In this document: positions 34,566 to 44,654 of the stretch, one piece after another
Layout of the letters: every line of letters starts with the position of its first letter
How positions within the stretch are numbered: position 1 is the stretch's first letter
From: Gloeophyllum trabeum ATCC 11539
Lineage: Eukaryota; Basidiomycota; Agaricomycetes; Gloeophyllales; Gloeophyllaceae
Direction of reading: 5' to 3'
Assembly: GCF_000344685.1 (NCBI RefSeq)
Contig: NW_006920416.1
Location: 1,276,200 to 1,340,199 of the forward strand
DNA length: 64,000 bases
Translations under genes and position numbers: made by a program
The notes under the pieces: model-generated
What the model saw: only the letters and a program-made list of their open reading frames with translations
The model's database searches: none
Told to the model about the DNA's origin: nothing

Positions 34566-36245
34566 ATGTCTCCTTCAATACTGAGTCTGTCCTTACTGGC
34601 AGTATCCCTGGCGGCGTCGGGGCTTGCTACGCCGCTGTCTACCTCTCCTCATTATGCGCCTCGCGGGCGCTCGCCCCTCGTTCCCGCGCCGTTCGTTGAG
34701 GCGTTCCACCCGCACGGGACCGTCAACAACTCGTACATTGTGATGCTAAGGAGCGATGTGCACCCCGAGCTCATGCAGAATCACCTCAACTTCCTGCAGA
34801 GCGTGCACGAGGCGGACCCTCTGGACGGTGAGGAGGCGGGTCTCCGTCACGTCTATGACGGGCACATCAAGGGGTACGCGGGTCGCTTCACCGAGGCGAC
34901 GCTTGACGCCATCCGGTCGATGCCTGAGGTGGACTACGTTGAGAAGGATCAGGTGGTGAAGACGATGGAGGTTGCCACCGAGTCGCTGAAGACGCAGAAG
35001 GCGGCGCCTTGGGTAGGTTACCGCCGCAGTCATTACCGTGGGAAATGGCGCTGACGCGTCATTGCAGGGGTTGGCTCGCGTCAGTCACCGCAACAAGCTT
35101 AACTTGGCGACCTTCCGCAAGTACGAGTATGACCCCCAGGGCGGCGAGGGCGTCGATGTGTACATCATTGACACCGGCATCAACGTCAACCACGTCGAGT
35201 TCGAAGGTCGTGCCAAGTGGGGCAAGACCGTTCCTCAGAACGACTACGACGAGGACAACAACGGTCACGGCACCCACTGCGCTGGCACGATCGCATCTCG
35301 CAAGTATGGCGTTGCCAAGGCTGCGCATGTTATTGCAGTGAAGGTTTTGGGCTCTAACGGCAGCGGTTCCATGTCCGATGTCGTTGCGGGTGTTGTGTGG
35401 GCAGCCACCGAGGCCAAGAACAAGGCGGATGCTGCGTTGGCAGAATTCAAGGCTACTGGCAAGACCAGCCACAAGGGTTCCGTTGCCAACATGAGTCTCG
35501 GCGGTGGCAAGTCTCGTGCTCTGGACGATGCTGTCAACCGCGCCGTCGACAATGGCATGCACTTCGCTGTCGCTGCTGGTACGTATTTATTTGGGCTTGA
35601 CCATGCACCTGATGCTGACGTCCCCTTGACTAGGTAACGACAACCGTGATGCTTGCCAGTACTCCCCTGCTGCTGCTGAGAAGGCCGTCACCGTCGGTGC
35701 CTCCACCCTTGCTGACGAGAGGGCTTACTTCTCCAATCACGGTGAATGCGTCGATGTTTTCGCTCCTGGTACGTTGTGATTTTCGAGAACCTGTGAATAT
35801 GCCTCTGACGGCATGATTAGGCTTGAACATCGTGTCTACTTACATCGGCAGCAACGAGTCGATTACTACCATGTCCGGTACTTCCATGGCATCCCCCCAC
35901 ACTGCCGGCATGCTCGCCTACTTGCTGTCCCTCTACCCGTCTGAGACCTTCAACCCGTCCATCGCTGACGATGACTTCCTTCCCTCTGCTCTCCAGAGCC
36001 AGCGCAGCTCCACCGGCCTCTCGTCCGTGTACAGGCTCGCTCACTCGGTCCTCCCCAGCTGGGTCGCTGAGTTCATGCCCTCGCCGGAGCTGATCAGCGC
36101 GGTTGCTCCAATCCCTGACGGCCCCAAGACCCTCTCGCCCACCCAGCTCAAGAAGGCCTTGATTGCCCTTGCGAGCAAGGACGTCCTGGCCGACCTGCCT
36201 CCTAAGACGGTCAACATCCTTATCTTCAACAACGCTACGGCATAG
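34566..36245 (+). CDS. Subtilisin-like serine protease (S8A, proteinase K/PRB1 type)
   Basis: Four exons, 34566-35012, 35068-35578, 35634-35768 and 35821-36245, give 505 residues. A signal peptide (about 20 residues, ending LATP) precedes an I9 propeptide with [11 protein letters not shown] and [16 protein letters not shown]. The catalytic domain begins near residue 150 and shows the Asp motif [11 protein letters not shown] (Asp about 184), the His motif [12 protein letters not shown] (His about 216), the oxyanion region [15 protein letters not shown], and the Ser motif [12 protein letters not shown] (Ser about 386). About 100 further residues without a known domain follow. This layout matches fungal vacuolar proteinase B (cerevisin) relatives, which are activated by propeptide removal and act in vacuolar protein turnover. 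A secreted proteinase K-like role is the alternative. Start chosen for its Kozak-like context. Confidence 0.93.
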
Positions 36246-36516
36246 AGCACCGGCTGTTGCGTTGTCTACGACGATTAATGAGTAATTGCCCGTCGTTGCA
36301 TAATTAGCTACCGATTCTTGTTCATGTTTTTGTACTATTAGCACCAGTTATGACATGTCCACCTGTTCAACGTATCCTGCAGTCGCTAGAGTGTTGATTG
36401 CGGAAGTATTGTTGTGCATTTCAGTGAAAAATGGCGTCGGACGCGAAGATCAATGTCGGTAATTGCCGAGGTGACTTCAGACGCATATTTCAGCCACCGA
36501 CCTCCTTGTCGAGGAC

Positions 36517-37011
36517 ATGCGTTCCACTGCCCGTCTTTACCGTGCCCAGGCCAGGCTGCAGAGATCACGGTTGGTGGTCCCAGGCCTTTCAATCTGGGAT
36601 GTCCTACAGCGCGGAATTGTACTATCATGTGTGGGACTGAGCGTGTATGGGATTGTCGCCGCTGGGCTGGTGCACCGTGACACTCTAAGAAGAGGGCAAG
36701 GTGCGTGTTCAAGGTTGTTGCTTACACTTGGGGTTGGTTCTAATCATACTTTCCCATTCGCAGAGGTGAGCAACCCGATGATGGTGCGTATTACTTAAGC
36801 TGACGGTTTTTGCAAGCTTTTGGAAAAGATGGAAGCGGAGAAAGCGCTTTTGGGCGATCAGAAGCCCCCGGTATGCCATTGATGTATTGAACACGTCAGT
36901 GGAGTCGCTGAAGGTCTTTTTCAGCCTACCCAGGAGGAGCAGAAGGAAATTGATTTGGCCACCGCTGCCGTCCAGGCTGCATTACCGAGTTATGAGCGCA
37001 AGTCCTCGTGA
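36517..37011 (+). CDS. Small single-pass membrane protein, probably mitochondrial
   Basis: Four exons, 36517-36700, 36764-36783, 36817-36870 and 36925-37011, keep phase and give 114 residues. The N-terminus is basic and Arg/Ala-rich (RSTARLYRAQARLQRSR), followed by one membrane span (about residues 30-52), then VHRDTLRRGQEV and a charged helical C-terminus. Shape and size resemble small inner-membrane assembly factors such as COX14/COX16-like proteins, but no family signature is certain. Intron 2 is only 33 nt (36784-36816); reading through it meets an in-frame stop, so splicing is required, and it has GTGCGT, a CTGAC branch site and a terminal AG. A further 5' exon is possible (an ATG at 36431 lies just upstream in a different frame). 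Confidence 0.65.
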
Positions 37012-37159
37012 CTTTCATGCGTATGGTGAGTGGATCATGAGATATTGGATAGGCCTATACCAACATCTTAGCAGATATCAGGGGTCTCAGCATAGCAGTA
37101 CATTGTATCCATATCCGCTCATACAAGCGATCCATCTAATATCACACATCGCTTCCTTT

Positions 37160-39670
37160 CTACGCAGGCGAGTCTCTCGTACTGCTGCCCTGTTGGATTG
37201 TCTTCTTCCTCTCCCGGAAAGCGTCAACCATGCGTTTAATGGCGGTATTTCTCGCCCACTCAGTATCTTGAACGTGATAATTCTCGGCACGCTGTAGCTC
37301 CGTCTCGATGGTCTCGTCCCACTTCTTTGCGCCGATTTCCGCCTTCGCCTCTTGTATCTCTTCGTCCGAGAACTTCTCGACGACACGACCTCCGTTGGCC
37401 TTCCACTCCTCCATCAGGACGTCCGCCATCTTGGCGACAGCTTCCGCGACATCGCCGCCTTGCTCCTGGGCTTTCTTCGTTGCATCCCACATCGCATGGT
37501 TCCACTTCTCCCGGTACGCTAGCTGTGCCATCTGAATTTCTTCGTCTGTGTATTTCCCCACGTTATACTTCGACAAGGGAGCCTCGCCTATTCAATGTAC
37601 ATCAAAAGCCAGAACTAACGTATCTGGGTCGGACTCACCGTACGTATCCTTGACTTCGAGTGTCTTCCTGCTCTTCATGATCGCGGTGCGTTTCCGCGTC
37701 TTGGCAGTCAGGACTAAATAGTAGAGCTGGCCGGCCACTTCCGCAGAGATTCCCTTCACGACTGTGGCGTAGGACTGGCTGAGCGGCGGGTCCCCCTCCT
37801 TGCGTGCCGCTTGCAAGCACCGCTCAACGAACTCTGCCACGTACATCTTCGCATAATTCATCGCGGTCATCTCCCCCGGACAGAGCTTATCTACGTCGAT
37901 GATGGTGTTCACAGGTAAGTTCGGGTCAAGGGGTTTCAGTTTCTTCCCCTCCTTCGCGGCTTTCTTGGCTTGCATGTTCCACTCGCTCTGCTTCCGTTGC
38001 TTAGCGCGTTTGATGAACTCCTCTTTAAGCCAGGAGACTGTCTGTTCATGGTTCCACGTGCGGGGGTCCTGGGGATCGTATGGCGCAGGGCCCCGTGGTT
38101 TGGGCGGAGCGGTCTTGAAAGGAGACGCGTAAGAGAGCGTATTCACGCTGTGCACGGAGTCCTGGATATGTGGAGATACGTGGGCGATGATGATTGCCTT
38201 GGACTGCTGACGGGATTCGATGTCGAAGATAGGCTGGGTAGATAGGTCATTGATATCTTCACTGCCCCAGGTGCTATCAAGATGTGGAGCACTTACCTTT
38301 AGGAGCATGGTCAGCTTGTTCATCCGCCAGGGTATGTGGACGAAGCCTTCCTCAGCGGCCATCTTCGCCTTGGCACGCACGCATTCCTTGAGGTTCATCA
38401 GACTCTTGTTGTTCTCTCGGGACTCGTCCATCCGCTGCTTGTCGTGTGCTTTCGAATCCTCGTACCGCTCGCTCCCGGCCAGGCTATGTGAGGTCAGTGA
38501 TTCGCGCGCCTTATACCATTCAGTACGAATACGTACTCGACGAGTATCAGCTGGCCCTCCTCGGCATATGGGAGCAGTTTGTTCTTGACTCGGATGGTCA
38601 AGACTGCGTGACTGCGACTGCTTGTTGCGTTCCTAGCTGTGGCGCTCGTGCGTCGATGGGCCAACGAGCGGTTGATCAAATCTTCCAGTTCTGCGGAGGA
38701 CTTGACTGTGGTAGATATGAGGCGTGGACGGACGTCGCCAGCCTGAAATTGAGGGTATTACGGATAACTGTCCTTGTTACATTGTCATCGTACCTTGTCT
38801 TCCTGAATGGGCACTTCTTTCCGAATAGGCTCACCCTTCGCGTCCACTCCCTCAGGCTGTTCGACCAGATCCGATGCGTGTTTACCGAGCAGCTCTAGGA
38901 AGGTCACGCCGAACTCGAAGATGTCTTGGTCTTCTGCGCCTTCGGCTTCCGCAAATCGCTTGCCCATGACCTCCGCCACACGGAACAAGTCGCGAGCGAT
39001 ACGGTGCTCGAGTCCTTCCATCGTGAACGTCTTACCAGATCCTGTCTGGCCATAGGCGAGGATGCATGATATACCTCCAGAAAGCGCCAGTGGTATAAGC
39101 TAGAAAGCATCTCCGTGAGTGAACAATGCACCATTTCAGAGTCCCCCTCACGTCATTGGCGACCACTGTCCGCTTGTATACCTCTTCGTTGTCTATATGA
39201 GGTCCGAATGCCAGGTCCGCATCAAACGCTTTATGTTGCAGCGTAGGTCCATTCCACTAGGACGATTCGTGGAGCGTAAGTAACTCTATAGCGCGCCTCG
39301 CTGTCCTACGTACCTTGACGCTGGGGACGTGAGCAATGAAAACTCCCGGCTCAGCACTTGCAAGAGTTATTCCTTCACAAAATGTGACTTCCGCAGGAAC
39401 GTTCAAGTCCCCCTCTTCCTGGTTTCCCTTGAACTTCTCGGCTGCCTCGTTTTCTAACGGAGGCCTCGTTCTGAAAGCGACCACAACATCTTTCCCCGTA
39501 TCATGAATCCCGCTAGCCTTGTCTTGCAAGCGCCGATCGAAACTAGCACTGATCTCCTCAGGAGTAGTGGCAAGGCCCTTCACCTTGGGCTGCTTTGCCG
39601 ACCACTCCGAGAGGAGGGAGCGGAACAGGGATAGATTGGAAGTTATGGAAGTCGCTGAGGCTGCAGCCAT
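37160..39670 (-). CDS. Kinesin motor protein
   Basis: Starting at ATG 39670, an N-terminal extension of about 60 residues leads to DVVVAFRTRPPLENE, the first motor strand. Next come AFGPHIDNEEVYKR, the P-loop AYGQTGSGKTFTMEG (near 39060), switch I region ARNATSSRSHAVLTIRV (near 38610), switch II DLAGSERYEDSK across an intron, and SRENNKSLMNLKECVRA and HIPWRMNKLTMLLK. This is a complete kinesin ATPase motor on microtubules. The order and the LKECVRA/NKLTMLLK wording recall kinesin-13 types, but the family is uncertain. The C-terminus (38210-37160) has a Pro-rich linker after SYASPFKTAPPKPRGPAPYD, then charged helices, and two copies of a DEEIQ-x-A motif in the last exon. Stop at 37160-37162. 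Roughly 700 residues; about seven introns. Confidence 0.85.
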
Positions 39671-40254
39671 TTAGAAGGGAAAGCACTAACCGTGATGGGG
39701 AGAGGATGGATGACGTTAGCAGAGCTTTAAGCAGCTTTTACCTCCACGCTCTTGCTTTATCTCTCAGTTATCATACGGCCCCAATGTAGCTCAGCGATCA
39801 ACATTAGTTCGCGTTCTTCAGCGACGCGTGAGGTGCCCACGTGCACTTGTTTCTGGGCAATATTACGTCGCAACTGGTAAGTACGAGTCATTCCTTGTCA
39901 TTGCGGATCCTGCCTCTATAGCCAGCCGCCATATGCCGAATGTCTGATCTGAGTCAAAGGGAGGTACTGAATGGCGAACAGTCTACCAGCCCTTTGTGTG
40001 CGTCATACGGCAATGGGACGAGAGAAGGGACGTGCACCGCGGTCCATGTTCGAATTAATATTCGTACTTGCGAGACTTATGATCTTCTCTGCTTCTACGG
40101 GAGTCCTTCCAGCATCGCAGTTGCAGCTCCCTTGTATGCTCTATCAAGTGACCACGTTTTACTTATGACATTGCAGCGTTATTGAACGCTGCAATGCCAT
40201 AACTTGTGCTATGGGTGTCGCAATGCTCATCCCATTTTCATGATACACCTGTGC
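39671..40254. other. Intergenic region right of the kinesin gene
   Basis: No gene recognised. The left end is the kinesin promoter. Short overlapping open frames near 39940-40185 have no recognisable features. Confidence 0.3.
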
Positions 40255-40551
40255 TCAGGCGGTAGGACCCCAGATTGGCCTTTGCGTTATGTGCTGCGCT
40301 CTAGGAACGCATGTCCGGTCATTGGGTTGTCCGCAACCGCATTTCAGAGCGCAACATATGCCTGGATTGCATCCCCCGGAGCACGGGCATGACTGCCTTG
40401 CTTCAAGGGCAGATATATCACTGTTTTTAAGATACATCAGCGATGTTGGACAGCGCGCTGAAGATCTTTCAACCCATACAGGTCCCAGCGCGGTGGCGCT
40501 GAAAGTGGAGACAAAGAGGGCGATACAGGTGACGATGAAAGGGACGTGCAT
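40255..40551 (-). CDS. Small secreted cysteine-rich protein (98 aa)
   Basis: A single open frame from ATG 40551 to the stop at 40255. The first ~22 residues form a clear signal peptide (hydrophobic core IVTCIALFVSTFSATALG). The mature part is about 75 residues with a Cys-dense cluster, CPCSGGCNPGICCALKCGCG followed by one more Cys, nine Cys in all outside the signal peptide. The cluster follows an acidic-basic LEAR-Q site that could be a processing point. No known family (hydrophobin, cerato-platanin, thaumatin) fits its Cys spacing. Small secreted Cys-rich proteins are common in basidiomycetes and often lineage-specific; function is unknown. There is no intron, and neighbours on both sides are non-coding for several hundred bases. 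Confidence 0.6.
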   Translation of the reverse strand: MHVPFIVTCIALFVSTFSATALGPVWVERSSARCPTSLMYLKNSDISALEARQSCPCSGGCNPGICCALKCGCGQPNDRTCVPRAQHITQRPIWGPTA

Positions 40552-41499
40552 TGTGAGTGGACTTCAGGTTTGGAGTGACTCACTGAGTATTGAATGATTT
40601 TTAGGGGAACACTCATTTAAATGATCTACAGCACCTTCCCCGACAAACCAGGACCACCTAGTAGTGTGGTTGGGCTCCACTCGAATTCGAAACCGGATAG
40701 TCCGCAGGGATGGCCGTCCTCAGGTTTCCCTTCATCAAGTCCCCTCAAAGATCATTCTGTATAGGTTAGTACACAGGTTGACCGGAAGTATTCCTGGGTC
40801 AGCATACGGAAACCTGCCCATGCTTTTCGATGAAGATGATTTTAGGGTGCGCCTTCTCCATATTACCATCAATGCTTAATTGGCAATACACTCCGAACAG
40901 TATTAACGGAAGAGTCTCCTGAGACTAGCTGGGAACAGTTTTCTGACTTATTGCACAGTGCGAGCATGACCATCCGTGCCCTCCGTTCGAGTCGGAACGT
41001 GCCCCTATCACGGTTCAACTCCACTGGCCGCGGATGCCCATGTCAGCGTGAATACTCGAACTGCCTCCGTAACCTTGCACGAAGGCCGCACCGTGCCAGA
41101 GCCACTACCACCGGTAACATGTTTGACTTATCTCTTTTGGATTGTTTGGTTCGTGAGCACCTCCTCCGCAGACCAGTGCCACGTGGGCTGGAAAGACGAC
41201 ACCGTATACCCACTCTACGAACCCGTGGGAGTATCGTCAGGACCATGTCGTAACCTCCGAATGCACACTGCGTATCTGTTACACAGGTTTTCGTAGGTAT
41301 ATCGAAGGTTTCCAGGACGACTAGGCCCGTAAATTTCTCTCGGAGTGGCGAAAACCTGCGCGGGGTGTACCCGAGTCAAGTGTTGTCCGGCGCATACAGC
41401 AGATGATGACGTACATCCGTTGATACAGGGTAGCAAAGGCTGATCATAATCTCGCATCTGCGAACAATGGTTTAAGATGACGACTCAACTCCATGTAAA
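40552..41499. other. Intergenic stretch, no gene supported
   Basis: About 950 bp with short open frames on both strands (for example 40976-41296 plus and 41215-41457 minus). None has a signal peptide with plausible continuation, a domain motif or convincing splice extension. The left edge is the promoter side of the small secreted protein gene. Confidence 0.3.
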
Positions 41500-42156
41500 T
41501 CACTTACGACTACTCGCAGGCCAGGCGACCGCTCGAATCGGAGACCCGTCGCAGCCAGTGAGCCTGAGCGGAAGTAAGCTGACCATCACATCATCGAAGT
41601 TGATGTTATCCAAGTTATTCAGGTTCTCTGCGATAACGCCGCCAGCACCGAGTATGACATAATGCACGTCAAAGCAATCCTTCTCCCCTTCGAGAGGCAA
41701 TTCATCAGGACTCAAGGCATCAACACCGACGACTCGCACGCCGGAAGCCATGATCTTCCGTGCACAGTCGACATCGAGCGAAGGATGATCTCTGTACTGG
41801 GGTTGCCCCCAGTATTTCGACCACCCGGTATGGAGCAGAACGATGACGCCTGGTCCCAACCTTTGCGCGTAGGGTTCGACGTCGGGCCACGCGAGCTTGC
41901 TGCGTGGCTCCTTCCCTCGTACGTCGATGATTACAGCCGGCCCGACCAGGGAGGATAGGTCCAGCTGGTCTACCCGCAGACCATTTTCGACGAAGTGGTA
42001 AGGCGCATCTATGTGTGTGCCTGTATGAGATCCCAGCGTAAGGCTGCAGACGTTTATGCCATCCCGTTCTAACAAGAGGAGCGGATGGCAAGCGAAACTA
42101 GGGTGGCCTGCACACACCGGTGCCGTGGCATCAAGAGGGTGGGTAAGGTCTATCAT
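41500..42156 (-). CDS. Cyclase-family metal hydrolase (kynurenine formamidase-like), copy A
   Basis: Uninterrupted frame of 218 residues from ATG 42156 to the stop at 41500. It opens with MIDLTHPLDATAP and carries the metal-binding signature SHTGTHIDAPYHF (near residue 45) and the later GVDALSPDE block, both diagnostic of the putative-cyclase family (PF04199) that includes bacterial kynurenine formamidase KynB and related amidohydrolases. The metal ligands (His, His and Asp of HxGTHxD) are intact. In the family these enzymes hydrolyse N-formylkynurenine or related amides and esters; the actual substrate here is not known. It is intronless in an intron-dense region. Its paralogue lies 413 bp upstream in the same direction. 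Confidence 0.85.
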   Translation of the reverse strand: MIDLTHPLDATAPVCAGHPSFACHPLLLLERDGINVCSLTLGSHTGTHIDAPYHFVENGLRVDQLDLSSLVGPAVIIDVRGKEPRSKLAWPDVEPYAQRLGPGVIVLLHTGWSKYWGQPQYRDHPSLDVDCARKIMASGVRVVGVDALSPDELPLEGEKDCFDVHYVILGAGGVIAENLNNLDNINFDDVMVSLLPLRLTGCDGSPIRAVAWPASSRK

Positions 42157-42569
42157 GGAAATCTAGTCGCAGCGCGGAGGGGTGGACGATGGGAGGTGCG
42201 AACCCCTGATTACATCCAGGTACATTTATAGCGCGGAGAGCTGGTACTCGGGAGGCATCAGTACGTATTTGTGTGTCAAGGGTCGGAATAAATCCAGCAA
42301 ACCGCGTCCACAGTGCGAAGGACGGGCCGTAACACCGCTTTGCCCCCTTCCGCTTAAGGGAAGGACCCTATTGGCATGCGGGTAGAACAAGTCGCCGTCC
42401 TCATGTATCCAATTAACGTCTGCAATGCATGTCCGGGGCTATGTACTGAGCAGAGTGAGATTTGGCTCGGCTTAACATCGGTGATAATGAAGACTCACAT
42501 GCAGGATCATCCATAAATAAATTCTCTGAACCAAGCCGTCAATAAGGGCGAGCGCTAGGCGTACCTGCG
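42157..42569. other. Spacer between the two cyclase-family genes
   Basis: 413 bp with no gene; should contain the promoter of copy A and the terminator of copy B. The two genes therefore probably have separate promoters. Confidence 0.4.
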
Positions 42570-43223
42570 TCACTCGCATATCGCGAATGCACGCGTCGGG
42601 GCACCGTCGCTCCCGCTGATGTGCAAGGGCGCTAGACTGACTGTAGCAGTCTTCCCGAGGATGGAGCCGAGATTCCGCAGGTTCTCTGCAATGATTCCGC
42701 CTGCGCCTAAGATGGTCTCGTGCGCACCCCAGTCGCCTTCAGAGTCATCCAAATGGGTCTCATCGGGACTGAGGGCGTCGATGCCAACAATGCGCACACC
42801 AGTAGCCACGATCTTCTGAGCGGCGTCGCGAGCGAGATATGGGTGTTCGAAGTATTCGGGTCTTCCCCAGTAATCGGACCATCCGGTGCATACCAGCAAG
42901 ATGACACCCTCTCCCATGGCGGTTTGGTACGGAGCAAGGTCGTCCCAGACGATTTTTTCGCGGGATTTCTTGCTTGATACATCGACAACTAGTGCAGGCC
43001 CGACAAAGGTGGAGAGAGGGAAGTGGTCAATCGTTTTCCCATCAGCAAAGAAGTGAAAAGGCGCGTCTACGTGAGTGCCTGTATGAGACCCAAGAGAGAG
43101 ACTCCGGACGTTGTAGCCATGTTCCGGAATGTTTGCGGCAGACCGGCAGCAGAATACTGGGTCTCCAGGATAGACTTGCATACCCTCCTCTAAAGGATGC
43201 GCTAAATCAATGATACGAGTCAT
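42570..43223 (-). CDS. Cyclase-family metal hydrolase (kynurenine formamidase-like), copy B
   Basis: Uninterrupted frame of 217 residues from ATG 43223 to the stop at 42570. Like copy A it starts with an IDLAHPLEEGM block and has SLGSHTGTHVDAPFHFFADG, VCTGWSDYWGRPEYFEHPYL, GIDALSPDET and ILGAGGIIAENLRNL. All occur at equivalent positions in copy A, showing a tandem duplication that has since diverged. The extra residues VYPGDPVF near the N-terminus match the canonical form of the family better than copy A, where this reads VCAGHPSF. The metal ligands are intact. Cytosolic by sequence: no signal or membrane segment. Confidence 0.87.
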   Translation of the reverse strand: MTRIIDLAHPLEEGMQVYPGDPVFCCRSAANIPEHGYNVRSLSLGSHTGTHVDAPFHFFADGKTIDHFPLSTFVGPALVVDVSSKKSREKIVWDDLAPYQTAMGEGVILLVCTGWSDYWGRPEYFEHPYLARDAAQKIVATGVRIVGIDALSPDETHLDDSEGDWGAHETILGAGGIIAENLRNLGSILGKTATVSLAPLHISGSDGAPTRAFAICE

Positions 43224-43408
43224 GGCTCAGCTGTGCGCCGATGTTGACCTGGAGGTAGAGCGGTGGAAAGGTGTGGCAATCGGAGTTCTAAATGACGGAC
43301 AATCGCGATCGCGACTTCTTGTGGCTTTACCTCCAGCAATCCTTTCGCAGCTATAATTGACACGTTGCTCCTTTAGATGTATATCAAGAGAGGAATTCAA
43401 TCCATGCT

Positions 43409-44162
43409 CTACAATACGAGGGGCATTAATCTGTAAGGTACATCGCGAGCCCAGGAATCCCATTCTTGACCAAAATGCGTCCGGAGCAATTGGTCTTCCT
43501 TCCTCATTCGAAGGACTGCTCCAGAGCACATGCCCGCAGTCAGTACCAGCCAGACAGCACTCACTATACTACCAAGTCGGCTGTGCAGAATCCCGCTTTC
43601 GTAGACCAGGGAACCCGGGGTAAACAGGCACAGATGGAAACCGAGTAGCAGCATGAAGAGACCCGTGTAGCTAGGGTGACGGACAAAGCGGTAGGGTCCC
43701 TTCGTTACAAGGAAATGGCCCGGACGTAAGCTTAGTTCAAATGTGAAGAATCGCCCGAGTGTCCGGTAACAATATTGTCGCAAGGCAGCGCCTGACGCAG
43801 CGAGGACGCAGCCCGCCACGAACAGTGACGTTAGCCGGATGGACGATATGGTCTCGGGGTTGGTCTGGTTATATGTGGCATATAACCATTCCGACAGAGG
43901 GAGATCGAGACCAAGGATGATAATTATCTCGCTCAGCACAATTGCTGAAGATAATACCTGAAGCTGTCAATCATTCTTTACCCGGAACAGACTGATCAGT
44001 ACATACTTTGATGAAGAAGGGTCCAATAGCGAAGTGCACGCGCCTAGTGACATAATTCGTCAAGTATCGCTCTTCTGGTGCAGGTGGAGGGTTAGGACGG
44101 ATCAGTCCCGCATGGATGCTCAGCAGGGCAATTAAAAGCCAAGGTATCTTGGACAGCGACAT
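43409..44162 (-). CDS. Isoprenylcysteine carboxyl methyltransferase-like membrane protein
   Basis: Two exons, 44162-44007 and 43957-43409, give 234 residues. The N-terminus (KIPWLLIALLSIHAGLI) and at least four more hydrophobic spans show a multispanning membrane protein. The ICMT-family signature is clear: LVTKGPYRFVRHPSYTGLF, then a span, then RMRKEDQLLRTHFGQEWDSWARDVPYRLMP. The Glu and HPxYxG positions that form the S-adenosylmethionine site are present. In eukaryotes ICMT methylates the C-terminal prenylcysteine of CaaX proteins in the ER. Fungi carry several divergent relatives, and the FTFELSLRPGH-type segment fits that broader group, so the substrate is uncertain. The stop lies 186 bp from the start codon of cyclase copy B. 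Confidence 0.82.
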
Positions 44163-44654
44163 TTATTCTTTGCCGGTACAGCGCAGCTAGATGGGAACTT
44201 GGTTCAGACATCTTCTACTCCTGATGTTACTTACCTAGAACGTTATATATCACTCTGGGTCCGAGAGTACCTTAGAGCAGAAGAGTCTTCAAGAAAGCAG
44301 GCTGGAGCCTGTACATGTGGCACGGGGACCTTCCGAAAACTCACAGGAACGGTATGTTATTCTCACGACCCAGGGAAACACAAAGGCTAGTCAAACAATC
44401 GACGCCTTGTGATTCATCGTGCTTTCCCGTCCTCTCCCCTCCTCGCCCCTCTGATCTCCGATACTCCTCAATGTTTGCTGAATCCGAAGCAATTCTCTCC
44501 CATGCTCTTGCTACGCGACGGTATACCGAAGCATAAGCTCTGTTCTCACGTGAAATCCTTAATGGGCCCATGATGTCACCTAACTTCCTCGAGAGACGCA
44601 GTTTCGCTATAAGCTCGAACTCTTACAGTGATAGACCGCGACCCTTTCCAAAGG
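44163..44654. other. Divergent promoter region
   Basis: Lies between the ICMT-like gene (minus) and the carrier gene (plus). No gene recognised. A polypyrimidine-rich patch (TCCCGTCCTCTCCCCTCCTCG-like, near 44425-44450) is present, as is common in fungal promoters. Confidence 0.35.
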
